DNA of 64,000 bases from NCBI GenBank assembly GCA_965223725.1, contig CBDCXE010000002.1, positions 276,144 to 340,143 of the forward strand, given 5' to 3'. Below, in pieces: positions 17,572 through 25,986 of this stretch. The notes under the pieces are model-generated. The model saw only the letters and a program-made list of their open reading frames with translations. It was not told where the DNA came from and did not search any database. This DNA is from CBDCXE01 sp965223725 [NCBI: Nitrospinota bacterium] (lineage in GTDB: Bacteria; Nitrospinota_A; UBA7883). The position numbers were made by a program, and so were the translations under genes. Position 1 is the stretch's first letter. Each line of letters begins with the position of its first letter.

Positions 17572-18432
17572 ATGCCTGGCATGAAAAACGATGGGCTGTG
17601 GGGCGGCCCGAAATATCGAAAAGATACTCTGCCGAAAAACGACTGGGAGTCGAGCGTTTTTGAAAATGTGGATATCGCGCCCGGTTCGAAGATCATCCAT
17701 ATCGGCGCCGATGATCTGGATATGACGGAGCGGCTGATGAAGGCGGTCGGCGATGGGTTTGTGCTGCGGGTGGAATATGATGACAACTTGTTCAAAACTG
17801 CATTGGCAGACAGCCGGTTTCAGGATAAAAACCGTGCGTTGCTGTTCCGGGCCGACCCTTGCGCCATACCCAGCTCTGTTCCGCAGGCGCCGTTCGACCT
17901 GCTGTTTTCCCAAAGCGCGATGGAGCGATGCCCCAACCATACCAGGCTCTTCTCGCGGTTGATCCGTCTGGTCAAGCCGGGCGGCCAGGTCTATGCGGAG
18001 CTGGCGGGCGCCGGTGATTGCAAAGAGCTGACGCAGGTGGTGAACAAGGTTGCCGGCAGTGATGAATTCAGCCGTTATTTCAAAGCGTTTCATTACCCTT
18101 ACCGGCTGTTTGCAGAGCGGGAGCTGAACGAAATTCTGTTTACAACTGGATATGGAAAAGTAAAAGTGACCTCCGGTGAAGTGACTAGAGAGGTTGCGGA
18201 TGAATCGTTCGCCGACTGGTTCAGCGAATACCACGGCTATCCATACCTGAAGCAGCTGCCCTCCGGCATGCGGGCTAAATTTGTCGATGCCGTCAAAGGC
18301 GCATGCTTCGACCAGAAAGGCGTTTACAAAATCAGAAGGTCGATCCTCACATTTCACGGTTACAGGCTGTGGGGCGACCTGATGGGCGAGATGCGACCAG
18401 GCTCTGTCTCCGTCCGTGATGATATCGATTGA
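17572..18432 (+). CDS. SAM-dependent methyltransferase-like protein
   Basis: 286 residues. The N-terminal half has a class I methyltransferase layout: KIIHIGADDLDMTERL in the place of motif I (the usual GxGxG is changed to GADD), FVLRVEYDDNLFKTAL (motif II), PFDLLFSQSAMERCPN (motif IV region) and LVKPGGQVYAELAGAGD (post IV). The loss of the canonical glycine loop is odd and makes catalysis uncertain. Residues 150-286 resemble the accessory C-terminal part of trans-aconitate/UbiE-type enzymes. It is one base after the EamA gene and 17 bases before the symporter gene, so the three are probably one operon. Substrate unknown. Confidence 0.6.
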   Translation: MPGMKNDGLWGGPKYRKDTLPKNDWESSVFENVDIAPGSKIIHIGADDLDMTERLMKAVGDGFVLRVEYDDNLFKTALADSRFQDKNRALLFRADPCAIPSSVPQAPFDLLFSQSAMERCPNHTRLFSRLIRLVKPGGQVYAELAGAGDCKELTQVVNKVAGSDEFSRYFKAFHYPYRLFAERELNEILFTTGYGKVKVTSGEVTREVADESFADWFSEYHGYPYLKQLPSGMRAKFVDAVKGACFDQKGVYKIRRSILTFHGYRLWGDLMGEMRPGSVSVRDDID

Positions 18433-18449
18433 GATGAAAGGATGACCAA

Positions 18450-19811
18450 TTGACCTACCTGATAATCGCCATATATGTGATGGTGCTGCTGGGGACGGCG
18501 TACCTGGGCTGGCGCAAAACGAAAACCTTGAACGACCACTTCGTCGCCGGGCGGGGCATGCCGGTGTGGCTGGCGTCATTCACCATGGCGGCCACGGTGA
18601 TCGGGTCCGGCATTGTGCTGGGTGTCAGCGAGCTGGCCTATAAGGTTGGGCTGTCGGCGATGCTCTATCCGGCGTTGCTGGGCGTGGCGCTGGCCGCGTC
18701 GGTCCTGGTGGCGTCGTACAAGTTCCGCGAGAGCGAGGCGATCACCGTGCCGGAGCTGCTGGGCAGGCATTACGGCCGCAACGCCCGCTCCTTCACCGCC
18801 GTCGCCTCCGCGCTGAAATGGATGGGGCCGACGGCGGCGCAATATCTGGCGGTGGGCGCCATCATCCAGAGCGCCACGGGGTTGCAGGCGGAGTATTCCA
18901 TCATCGTCGCGGCGGTTATCATCATCGGCTATGTGGTGATCGGCGGCGCCTGGGCCATCGCCTATACCGACACCACGCAACTGGTCATCGTGTACCTGGG
19001 GCTGATCATCCTTTCGGTCATCGGGTATATGGAGCATGGCGGAATCTTCGCGCTGGCGGAGCAGCTCGGGCCGGCCCATCAAAGCTGGGGCGGGGTGGGG
19101 ACCATGCGGCTGACCACATGGATAGGCGCCATCGTAGCCCTGCTGTTCGCCGATCAGGTCTGGCTCCAGCGTTCGGCGTCGCTGAAAACACCTGGCGATG
19201 CCGTCAAGGCGGGGCTGTATGGCGCGCTGCTGGTGTTCCCGATCGGCCTGTTGACCGTGTTTGCGGGGCTGGCAGCGGCGAAGACCATGCCAGGGATCGA
19301 CCCGAGGACCGCCGTGCCGGCATTGATATTCGACCAGTTCCCGCAGGCGGTGGCGGTGCTGTTTGTCTCCGCCATAGTCGCCGCGTCGATGAGCTCCACC
19401 GATTCGTGGCTCCACTCATCCGCCACGCTGCTGGTGAACGATATCTATGTGGACCGGATCAACCCGGACGCGGAGGAGAGGCAGATCCGAAAGATAATGA
19501 ATATTATAACTGTGCTGCTGGGCGCCGGAGCGGTGGTCCTGGCGCTCAGCTGGAAAGGCGGGATCATATCGCTGGTCTTCCTGACGATGGTGTGGGGGTC
19601 GTGCATATATATCGGGCCGCTGCTGCTGATATGGTATTCGCAGACGAAGATTTCATCAACGTCAGCTTTGGCAATTATGGTATCCACCCTTGTACTGGGC
19701 GTTCTGTTGTCGCGCAATCCGCCGTATGGGTTAAGCCCGCTGTTGATATCGGCGCTGTTTGCATATGCGATGACCTTTGGGGCGTGGCTGCTGGCCCGGA
19801 GAAGCGGATAA
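18450..19811 (+). CDS. Sodium:solute symporter (SSS family)
   Basis: 453 residues, TTG start behind GAAAGGATGACC. About 12-13 membrane segments follow. SSS hallmarks are LNDHFVAGRGMPVWLASFTMA at the N-terminus, TVIGSGIVLGVSELAYKVG (the sodium-site helix), the GGAWAIAYTDTTQLVIVYLG segment, and VSAIVAASMSSTDSWLHSSA near the second sodium ligand. It imports an organic solute with sodium; the ligand cannot be named. It is the last gene of the EamA-methyltransferase run and converges on an ABC ATPase gene. Confidence 0.9.
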   Translation: MTYLIIAIYVMVLLGTAYLGWRKTKTLNDHFVAGRGMPVWLASFTMAATVIGSGIVLGVSELAYKVGLSAMLYPALLGVALAASVLVASYKFRESEAITVPELLGRHYGRNARSFTAVASALKWMGPTAAQYLAVGAIIQSATGLQAEYSIIVAAVIIIGYVVIGGAWAIAYTDTTQLVIVYLGLIILSVIGYMEHGGIFALAEQLGPAHQSWGGVGTMRLTTWIGAIVALLFADQVWLQRSASLKTPGDAVKAGLYGALLVFPIGLLTVFAGLAAAKTMPGIDPRTAVPALIFDQFPQAVAVLFVSAIVAASMSSTDSWLHSSATLLVNDIYVDRINPDAEERQIRKIMNIITVLLGAGAVVLALSWKGGIISLVFLTMVWGSCIYIGPLLLIWYSQTKISSTSALAIMVSTLVLGVLLSRNPPYGLSPLLISALFAYAMTFGAWLLARRSG

Positions 19812-19820
19812 GGAAGTAAG

Positions 19821-20558
19821 CTATTCCTCGCCATCGCCCTCGGTAAGCTCCAGGAATATCGATTCCAGGTCGTTGTTGCTTGCTTTTGCCTGAGCGCGTA
19901 ACTGCTCCATGGCGCCCATGGCGATGATTTTCCCTTTACGCAGGATCGCGATCCTGTCGCAGATTTCCTCCGCGATGGCCATGGTATGGGTCGAGACCAA
20001 AACCGTGGAGCCCTCCGCGGCCAGCTCGCGAAACAATCCTTTCACCTGGCTCATCCCCTTGGCGTCCAGCCCCACCATCGGCTCGTCGATGATCAGCGCT
20101 TTTGGGTTGTGTATCAGCGCGGATATGATGATTAATTTCTGGCGCATGCCGTGGGAAAAGCTCTCCACCAGCTCGTTGAGGCGACCGTTCAGTGAGAACA
20201 TTTCGATCAGGCGGTTTTGCTTTTCAATCACTGCCGGATCGCCGTTGACCTGATAGATATCCCGGATGAACTCCAGAAATTCCTCGCCGGTCAGCTTCTC
20301 GTAGATGAATGGTTTGTCGGGCACGAAGCCGATGATTTTTTTCGCTTCCATCGGTTGTTTCTGCACATCGAACCCGCCGATGGAGAGGGCGCCGCTGGTG
20401 GGGACCAACAGCCCGGCCAGCATTTTCATGGTGGTGGTTTTGCCGGCGCCGTTCGGGCCGAGCAGCCCGAAGCATTCGCCGCTGTTAACATGCAGGTCCA
20501 GGCCGTCCACGGCGAGGGTCTCGCCATACAGCTTGGTTACGTTTTCAATTTGTATCAT
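19821..20558 (-). CDS. ABC transporter ATP-binding protein, ABC-2 exporter type
   Basis: 245 residues from MIQIENVTKLYGETLAVDGL (ATG; a TTG 15 bases upstream is also possible). Walker A GPNGAGKTTTMKML, Q-loop with IGFVPDKPFIYEKLTGEEFL, signature ESFSHGMRQKLII (F/S-H-G-M variant), Walker B LIIDEPMVGLD, and the switch histidine in STHTMAIAEEICDRIAIL. The SHGMRQK signature belongs to CcmA/NatA-like ATPases of ABC-2 exporters. No permease gene lies beside it; the neighbours are a convergent symporter gene and hsp20, so the partner must be elsewhere. Confidence 0.9.
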   Translation of the reverse strand: MIQIENVTKLYGETLAVDGLDLHVNSGECFGLLGPNGAGKTTTMKMLAGLLVPTSGALSIGGFDVQKQPMEAKKIIGFVPDKPFIYEKLTGEEFLEFIRDIYQVNGDPAVIEKQNRLIEMFSLNGRLNELVESFSHGMRQKLIIISALIHNPKALIIDEPMVGLDAKGMSQVKGLFRELAAEGSTVLVSTHTMAIAEEICDRIAILRKGKIIAMGAMEQLRAQAKASNNDLESIFLELTEGDGEE

Positions 20559-20574
20559 GGCCCATTTTACCAAT

Positions 20575-20648
20575 AAAAAAGCGAGTAAGTAGAGGCCAAG
20601 CCCAATAGAGGGGGAAGGTGGGGTGGGCCTGACCTCTACTTACTCGCT
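20575..20648 (-). terminator. Long hairpin terminator after hsp20
   Basis: A perfect 16-bp inverted repeat, agcgagtaagtagagg (20580-20595) with cctctacttactcgct (20633-20648), extends inward by another ~8 imperfect pairs. On the minus strand it ends in six T (20580-20575), so it terminates transcription coming from hsp20. The ABC ATPase start lies just beyond it. Confidence 0.88.
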
Positions 20649-20671
20649 ATAACTTCTGGCGATCGTGTTAC

Positions 20672-21106
20672 TTACTTGACTTCGATCTGCCTCGGCTTAA
20701 CGGCTTCAAGTTTCGATATTGTAATATCGAGAACACCATCTTTATACTGGGCTGTTACCTTGTCATTGTCGATGCCGTCGAAGCGCAATCGCCGGGCGAA
20801 GCTTCCATAGCTTCTCTCCACATGGTACATTTTCTCGTCTTCTTTCACTTCCTCGCGCTTTTTCTCGCCCGTGACGCTCAGGACGTTGTCCTCCAGCTCT
20901 ACCTTAATATCATCCTTGGCGATGCCGGCGACTTCCAGGTGGACTTTGTATTCGGTTTCGGTCTCGCTCACATCCATCGGTGGGGACCATGGGGTGGAGC
21001 CCCAAAGCGATTTGGGAGCGACTGACTCGCCGAAAAACGACCCGAACCCGAAAGGATCATAGTCATGCAACGGTTTTACCCTTCTGTCATGTTTTGTCAA
21101 TGTCAT
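20672..21106 (-). CDS. Small heat-shock protein, Hsp20/alpha-crystallin family
   Basis: 144 residues starting at the ATG behind GGAGGATATAAAG; longer in-frame reading upstream covers the promoter and is not coding. The alpha-crystallin domain runs from about residue 40 (PPMDVSETETEYKVHLEVAG) to the conserved GVLDITISKLEAVKPRQIEV end. It includes the diagnostic A-x-Y-K-D-GVL (here AQYKDGVL) motif and a C-terminal I-x-V (IEV) anchor. It is an ATP-independent holdase forming oligomers. It has its own promoter and terminator. Confidence 0.96.
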   Translation of the reverse strand: MTLTKHDRRVKPLHDYDPFGFGSFFGESVAPKSLWGSTPWSPPMDVSETETEYKVHLEVAGIAKDDIKVELEDNVLSVTGEKKREEVKEDEKMYHVERSYGSFARRLRFDGIDNDKVTAQYKDGVLDITISKLEAVKPRQIEVK

Positions 21107-21123
21107 CTTTATATCCTCCATCA

Positions 21124-21192
21124 ATATTCGATTGAATGTTCTGTTATCTCTGACCTTGCTAGAGATATAAAATCGAATATACCGCTTGTCAA
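21124..21192 (-). promoter_or_regulatory. hsp20 promoter with an inverted repeat placed in the spacer
   Basis: Reading on the minus strand: TTGACA (21192-21187), a 17-base spacer, and TATATC (21169-21164), about 60 bases before the hsp20 ATG. A perfect 10-bp inverted repeat, aatcgaatat (21171-21180) and atattcgatt (21124-21133), has one arm inside the spacer and the other in the leader. It could be an operator or a leader hairpin. It is neither a CIRCE element nor a sigma-32 promoter. Confidence 0.6.
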
Positions 21193-21271
21193 GCTGCTCC
21201 AGCCCACAATCTACCCGTTTATATATTAGTGGTTTAGCAGATTGAGACGGACATAACCACACGATTCGAAT

Positions 21272-21565
21272 TTAAAGGTTGCCAGCTTTATTATCGGTGG
21301 AGGGCAGGGGGGCGCCTTCCTCTTTTTCGTACTGTTTGGCCCGGGTGACAAAGTCGAGGGCCCATGCGTTTCCCGCCTCTCTCAGCCCTTCCACACCGCG
21401 GAACAGGGCACCGCCAAGGGTTAACGTTTTGATGAACGTCAGCGCTGGGAAAAGTGTCAGCGATATAAAGCTGGAGATGGTGGATACTCTGCCGCCACCT
21501 GCCGCCTGGGCGATATGATCGGTCTGCTCATCTAACCGCCGTATGATCTCGCCCTGGCTCTCCAA
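21272..21565 (-). CDS. Small hypothetical protein downstream of the nine-heme cytochrome
   Basis: 97 residues from a TTG start 3 bases after the cytochrome stop, with AGGG about 8 bases upstream, so translation is probably coupled. The N-terminus is amphipathic (LDEQTDHIAQAAGGGRV). A hydrophobic segment (TISSFISLTLFPALTFIKTL) may cross or lie on the membrane. The end is charged (VTRAKQYEKEEGAPL). I do not recognise the family. Its position suggests a partner of the cytochrome. Confidence 0.6.
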   Translation of the reverse strand: MESQGEIIRRLDEQTDHIAQAAGGGRVSTISSFISLTLFPALTFIKTLTLGGALFRGVEGLREAGNAWALDFVTRAKQYEKEEGAPLPSTDNKAGNL

Positions 21566-21568
21566 CGG

Positions 21569-22894
21569 TTAATCCCTATGTTCATACTGCTTTGATTTAA
21601 ACCATAAAGAGCCTGCAAACCCGAGGAACACGATCCATGCGAGGAATAGACCGACCTTGCGGGTTTTGATTTCGCTCCACATGCTGGCAACTTCCTTTTC
21701 GACCTCATTGGCGGACACTATCAGGCCTTCTGTCTGTTTTTTCACCGCTTCTACATCCAGCTTGTGGGTCAGCGCGGTGAGCTCCTTCAGGCCTTCTTCT
21801 GTCTTTTCCATATTGGCCAGCAGTTCGGTCACTTCAAATCCGCCATGGGCGTTCTCTTCGAAATTGCTCAAATCGGTGGAAGCCTTGGTTACCGCGTCCA
21901 CAGTGGAGCGCATGGCAGACTGCATCTCCACCCCTAGCTGATACGCTGGCTCGGATGAATCATGACAACCTATACAATCGTTATCATTATCCCCAGTAAA
22001 TTTGTCCACCGTCGGATGCTCCACATCATGGTTGTTATGGCAATGCAGGCAGACTGGCTCGCCCTCTTTCTTATAAACCGCCCAATGCGGGCTCTCCTTA
22101 TAATACTCCGCCTGAGAGCTATGACATTTGAAGCAGACTGTCTGAACACGGTCGGAAGACGGGGGAACTATTCCATGGTTTCCATGACAATCGACACAGG
22201 TCGGCGCCAAAGCGTCACCCTCTGACACCAGCTTGTAATGTTTGCTCTCTTGATATAACGCCAGTTGATCGAATGGTTTTCTTCGCTTTTTAAATATAGC
22301 TTCCTGGCTGTGGCACTCTCCACACATATTAGGGATATTGGTTCGGAACACAGCCGAGTTTGGATCCTTGACACGCAATATTTTATGTTTGCCATGGCAA
22401 CTAACACATGTAGGGGCCTCTTCATCCCCGCCTTTCACCTTGCGGCCATGCACAGACCCGGAATACAGGTCGAATTGATCCGCGCGCTGGTTATACGCCC
22501 TCATCATTTTGGAGTCGGAATGACATTTTGCGCATAAGGCGGGTATATCAGCAACCGCTGGTTTCCCGATGAATCCAATGTCCGGATCCATAGCCATATC
22601 TTCATCCACAGGATCACCGCCATGGCAATCGTGGCACTTTATACCAACCTCGGCATGGACAGACTCTTTCCACTCATTAACAGGTGGGGTAAGCGTCTCA
22701 TCCTCCATATCAGTATGGCAGTTGACGCAGTTATAGTTCTCTGGAATATCTATTTTTGAGTGAGCCGCCTCCTCCACACCGACAGCGTCAGCGCCGCTGC
22801 CATCCTCAGCGGAAACCCTAGAACCAATTGAAAACAATAGAATTATCAGGCAAATAAAAACATGTATGGCCAGGCGCCGCGCATAGAATATCAT
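21569..22894 (-). CDS. Membrane-anchored nine-heme c-type cytochrome
   Basis: 441 residues. A signal or anchor sequence (IHVFICLIILLFSIGSRVSA) leads into a periplasmic part with nine CxxCH heme sites: CVNCH, CHDCH, CAKCH, CVSCH, CGECH, CVDCH, CFKCH, CLHCH and CIGCH. The repeated PTCVxCHGxH pattern is that of doubled-CXXCH and NapC/NrfB-like multiheme proteins. After the last heme a helical region (DLSNFEENAHGGFEV...) leads to a C-terminal membrane span (VGLFLAWIVFLGFAGSLWF). It should carry electrons on the periplasmic face of the inner membrane. The partner quinol oxidase or terminal reductase is not adjacent. The domain order (hemes, coiled coil, C-terminal anchor) is uncommon. Confidence 0.9.
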   Translation of the reverse strand: MIFYARRLAIHVFICLIILLFSIGSRVSAEDGSGADAVGVEEAAHSKIDIPENYNCVNCHTDMEDETLTPPVNEWKESVHAEVGIKCHDCHGGDPVDEDMAMDPDIGFIGKPAVADIPALCAKCHSDSKMMRAYNQRADQFDLYSGSVHGRKVKGGDEEAPTCVSCHGKHKILRVKDPNSAVFRTNIPNMCGECHSQEAIFKKRRKPFDQLALYQESKHYKLVSEGDALAPTCVDCHGNHGIVPPSSDRVQTVCFKCHSSQAEYYKESPHWAVYKKEGEPVCLHCHNNHDVEHPTVDKFTGDNDNDCIGCHDSSEPAYQLGVEMQSAMRSTVDAVTKASTDLSNFEENAHGGFEVTELLANMEKTEEGLKELTALTHKLDVEAVKKQTEGLIVSANEVEKEVASMWSEIKTRKVGLFLAWIVFLGFAGSLWFKSKQYEHRD

Positions 22895-22953
22895 CTAAAA
22901 ATCACACTCCGCTATCAAATTTGTCATCCTAAATCCCCTTCGATACTTTTTTG

Positions 22954-24252
22954 CTATCTGACTTCGATGACAAAATCGACGCGGCGATTCAAACTTCTTC
23001 CCTTCGTTGTTTTGTTTGTATACTTTGGCTGTTTTTCGCCATAGCTCTTTATAAACATTCTATCCGGGTCGATGCCCAGCTCTTTAGCCAGAAAGCCTTT
23101 GGCCGCTTTCGCTCTGTGCAGTCCAAGCTTGTAATTATATCCATCTGCGCCGATGGAGCAAGTATTCCCTTCGATCAGCATGGAACCGCCAGGGTTCTCC
23201 TTCATCCTCTGGGCGTTGATTGCCAGTATACCCTTAGCTTTTTCTGTCAGGTCAGATTTATCGAACTTGAAATGAACGCTTTGCAGCACGATTTTGGTAA
23301 CTTCGCCATCACCAGCGGCGGCGGCTCCGTCGTCGCCATCTTTATCACCAGCGCCATCATCCACGGCACCCGCGCCTGCCTTTGCGCCATCACCGTCATC
23401 CACTTTCGTCCTCGCTGCCATAGCGCCATCATCCACGCCCAGCTTCGGTTTGCCAAGGCCCAAGCCCACTGTGATACCAGCGATCAGCATCTGGTTCGGG
23501 CTTCTGTCGCCGCTGCCGCCGCCCCAGGAAGCGTAACCGATCTGCGCGCTGCCCCAGTCGCCCATGTAATATCGGGCGCCGCCCAATACCATAGTGTTGT
23601 CGTCGCGCCGCGCGATCTGGTTCGACCAGCTGTGCCCGCTGACTTCGGCGATCAGGCTGGCGTTTTCAAACGCAAACCACTCCACACCGGCGCCATACAA
23701 CGTCTGCGGATCCAGTAAATCGCCCGACCGGTTCATGTAGCCAATGTTAAAATGCCAGGAGACCTCTTCATACTCTTTATCTATAGCAAGCTTTGCGCCC
23801 ACATCTGTATTGCCCGTGCCCAGCCCTTTATCCTCATCGCCAAAGGGTAATGAGGCGAGGCCAATAACAGCAAACCGTATATTATGTTTCGCGGAATTCC
23901 AAAAGTTCCATTTACCGCTTAACAGCCCATCGCTAAAACCGCTCAGGCTGTCTGCATTTTTCGGGTCTATATTCTGGTTGAGGAACTGAACGGCCAGCTC
24001 AAATTGATCACCCAGACCAATGGTAGCAGGAACAGATATCGCGTCCAGATCATGTTCCTGAAACGCCCTGTCCCAGTTAGAGTCCCATCCAAACAGGCCG
24101 ACGGCCATACTTCCATTGCCCAGGGTCCTGGCTTTGTTGACAAAAAACAGGCCGCTTCCACCCTCTGCCCCAACCTGGGCTAATGCCGGTGTGGACACAA
24201 CAGCGCAGAACAACAAAGCAACTATTGATAAAGCGTTAATCCTATTTCTCAT
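22954..24252 (-). CDS. OmpA-family outer-membrane protein
   Basis: 432 residues with signal peptide (MRNRINALSIVALLFCAVVS, ...ALA|QV) and GGAG before the ATG. Residues ~25-250 form a predicted barrel (VGLFGWDSNWDRAF, GGARYYMGDWGSAQIGYASW). Residues ~270-320 are a low-complexity Asp/Gly/Ala linker (DDGDGAKAGAGAVDDGAGD). The end is an OmpA/MotB peptidoglycan-binding domain (VHFKFDKSDLTEKAKGIL, LHRAKAAKGFLAKELGID, KTTKGRSLNRRVDF), in which the Asp and Arg of the LxxxRAxxxxxxL and NRRVDF motifs bind diaminopimelate. It tethers the outer membrane to the wall. It follows 59 bases upstream of the cytochrome gene, with no terminator seen. Confidence 0.9.
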   Translation of the reverse strand: MRNRINALSIVALLFCAVVSTPALAQVGAEGGSGLFFVNKARTLGNGSMAVGLFGWDSNWDRAFQEHDLDAISVPATIGLGDQFELAVQFLNQNIDPKNADSLSGFSDGLLSGKWNFWNSAKHNIRFAVIGLASLPFGDEDKGLGTGNTDVGAKLAIDKEYEEVSWHFNIGYMNRSGDLLDPQTLYGAGVEWFAFENASLIAEVSGHSWSNQIARRDDNTMVLGGARYYMGDWGSAQIGYASWGGGSGDRSPNQMLIAGITVGLGLGKPKLGVDDGAMAARTKVDDGDGAKAGAGAVDDGAGDKDGDDGAAAAGDGEVTKIVLQSVHFKFDKSDLTEKAKGILAINAQRMKENPGGSMLIEGNTCSIGADGYNYKLGLHRAKAAKGFLAKELGIDPDRMFIKSYGEKQPKYTNKTTKGRSLNRRVDFVIEVR

Positions 24253-24480
24253 TGGTGGTCTCCATTATTAACGATAGCTCAAAAACTTCTATAAACTAAA
24301 TTACCGGTTAATCATATCAACAGAGGCGATATACGGCAACAGGTAAGTTTACTATTTTTATTTTTGCATGGGTGGCATGTTAATTCAGGACAGGAGGTGG
24401 AAAGATTTGTTATTTATCGCGCAGTTATGATCAAATTTATTTACATAATACTTGATGCTATCCCCCAGGGAAGGTAAATC

Positions 24481-25338
24481 TTATTTGTCAAGCGCCCATT
24501 GGGTGAATCTGCTTTTCAGCTTACGTCCGGGGCCATAATTTGGCAGGATATTTCTGTTCAGGCGCGCTAACCTCTCGCCGGTGGACGGATGGGTCTGGAA
24601 AAAGATCGATTTTCCGCGTCCTTCCGTCGCTTTGAGCGTAAACAGAAAGTCGCTCAACCCTTCGGCGTCATATCCGGATTTGGCGGCAATATCTGTCCCC
24701 ACTTCGTCCGCCTGGTACTCAAGGTTTTTATCCAACCCTTTGGTGAACAGAATATCATTGGCAATGTCCACGACCTCCAGATATTTTGCGGATGTTTTAT
24801 CGATAGCCACCGCCAGGCCAGCCAAACCGGCCAGTTGACGGCTTCTCGATAGCGTCTTAAGCATATGTTTTTCAGATATATGGGCAATCTCATGGCCTAA
24901 AACACCCGCCAATTGAGCTTCATTGTCGAGCTTCGATAACAATCCACTGGTTATGAATATATAGCCCCCGGGCGCGGCGAAAGCGTTGGCTTCATTGTTG
25001 TTAATGATGGCAAACCGGTAATCCATATTTGGCCGCACGGACCGTTTGGCCACAGTCCTGCCCACCAGGTTGACATATTTATTCAGAATCGGGTCGTCTA
25101 TCCGCGGTCCATACCGTTTAAAAACTTCTTTGGCCACGCCATGGCCGATGGCAACCTCTTCTTTATATGTTATTTCGCGGGTGGTTTTTAATACTTTATT
25201 GGTTGATTTGAATATTTCCAGCCCTTTTTCCACATCCTTTGGCAGTTTGAATTCGTCCAGACCGCCGGCGACAGAGATACTGCCCAAAATAATGGTAAAA
25301 ACAGCTATCATGATGATGGTTGTATATCTACTTTGCAT
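24481..25338 (-). CDS. Periplasmic M48-family metalloprotease
   Basis: 285 residues from MQSRYTTIIMIAVFTIILGS (signal peptide). The start overlaps the preceding gene's stop by 11 bases, with GGAG upstream. Zinc motif GHEIAHISEKH, then YQADEVGTDIAAKSGYD supplying the third ligand, and ENEANAFAAPGGYIFITSGLL-type sequence (here NNNEANAFAAPGG) before it. These are features of YfgC/BepA- and LoiP-like peptidases. Such proteases act on misfolded envelope proteins. The gene is coupled to a small SH3-like periplasmic protein, which may present substrates; that is inference. Confidence 0.92.
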   Translation of the reverse strand: MQSRYTTIIMIAVFTIILGSISVAGGLDEFKLPKDVEKGLEIFKSTNKVLKTTREITYKEEVAIGHGVAKEVFKRYGPRIDDPILNKYVNLVGRTVAKRSVRPNMDYRFAIINNNEANAFAAPGGYIFITSGLLSKLDNEAQLAGVLGHEIAHISEKHMLKTLSRSRQLAGLAGLAVAIDKTSAKYLEVVDIANDILFTKGLDKNLEYQADEVGTDIAAKSGYDAEGLSDFLFTLKATEGRGKSIFFQTHPSTGERLARLNRNILPNYGPGRKLKSRFTQWALDK

Positions 25339-25855
25339 AATCACCCACCGCTCCTGATTGCTGGAATTTTTGAAGCTCGCCACTGGAAACTGAAAATTTT
25401 TCCATACTCGACACCGCGCTCTCCGCCTGCTCCTCTGATAAACCTGCATTGGCGCCAGCGGAATTTTTCAGCCCCCGGATGGAATGGCTCGATGTATCTT
25501 CATCCATATGGGCGGTCCTGCCCCGGATGGAATGGCTCGACGAGTCCTCCGGCACAGAGGCGGTCCGGTCGCCATCCTCCAAAAGATCCATCAGCCCGCC
25601 AAAATCGTCATCGGGCGGATTAACCGATACATCGCCGTGATATATATACCCTTCGCCTTTATCGGCGGTTCCAACAAGATAGAAATCGCCCACTTCGTCG
25701 ATCACGGACAGCTCTTCATCCTCGCCCACGGTGGTCAACACTTTAGAGGATCGGGATGCGTCTGTATAGATTTTTACATCATCAAAGTTTACGAATACAG
25801 CCTCTGGCGCCGCCGCCAGTACCGCGGCCAGTATCAAAGATGTGAGTATATTCAT
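25328..25855 (-). CDS. Periplasmic SH3-like domain protein with an internal peptide repeat
   Basis: 175 residues, signal peptide MNILTSLILAAVLAAAPEA. Residues 20-75 read as a bacterial SH3 domain (VKIYTDASRSSKVLTTVGED, LSVIDEVGDFYLVG, KGEGYIYHGDV). The second half is low-complexity and contains the peptide SSHSIRG twice (EDSSSHSIRG and EDTSSHSIRG). This is encoded by a repeat of about 21 bases with near-identical DNA at 25477-25497 and 25524-25544. That suggests a recent duplication. It is translationally coupled to the M48 protease gene. Confidence 0.65.
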   Translation of the reverse strand: MNILTSLILAAVLAAAPEAVFVNFDDVKIYTDASRSSKVLTTVGEDEELSVIDEVGDFYLVGTADKGEGYIYHGDVSVNPPDDDFGGLMDLLEDGDRTASVPEDSSSHSIRGRTAHMDEDTSSHSIRGLKNSAGANAGLSEEQAESAVSSMEKFSVSSGELQKFQQSGAVGDYAK

Positions 25856-25986
25856 CCGTTTATTTTACCAAACAATTATAGATTAGGTAACTGCAACTCC
25901 AAATACCTGCAAGTTCTTTATCCATAATAAGACGGACATGGCAGGCTGGTTATCAGGGGCGGTCGGTCCCGCAACCATATGTCGAC

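Noticed and set aside
21124-21192. CIRCE element or sigma-32 promoter for hsp20
   Set aside because: The repeat arms (atattcgatt) do not match TTAGCACTC, and the hexamers fit the housekeeping type.
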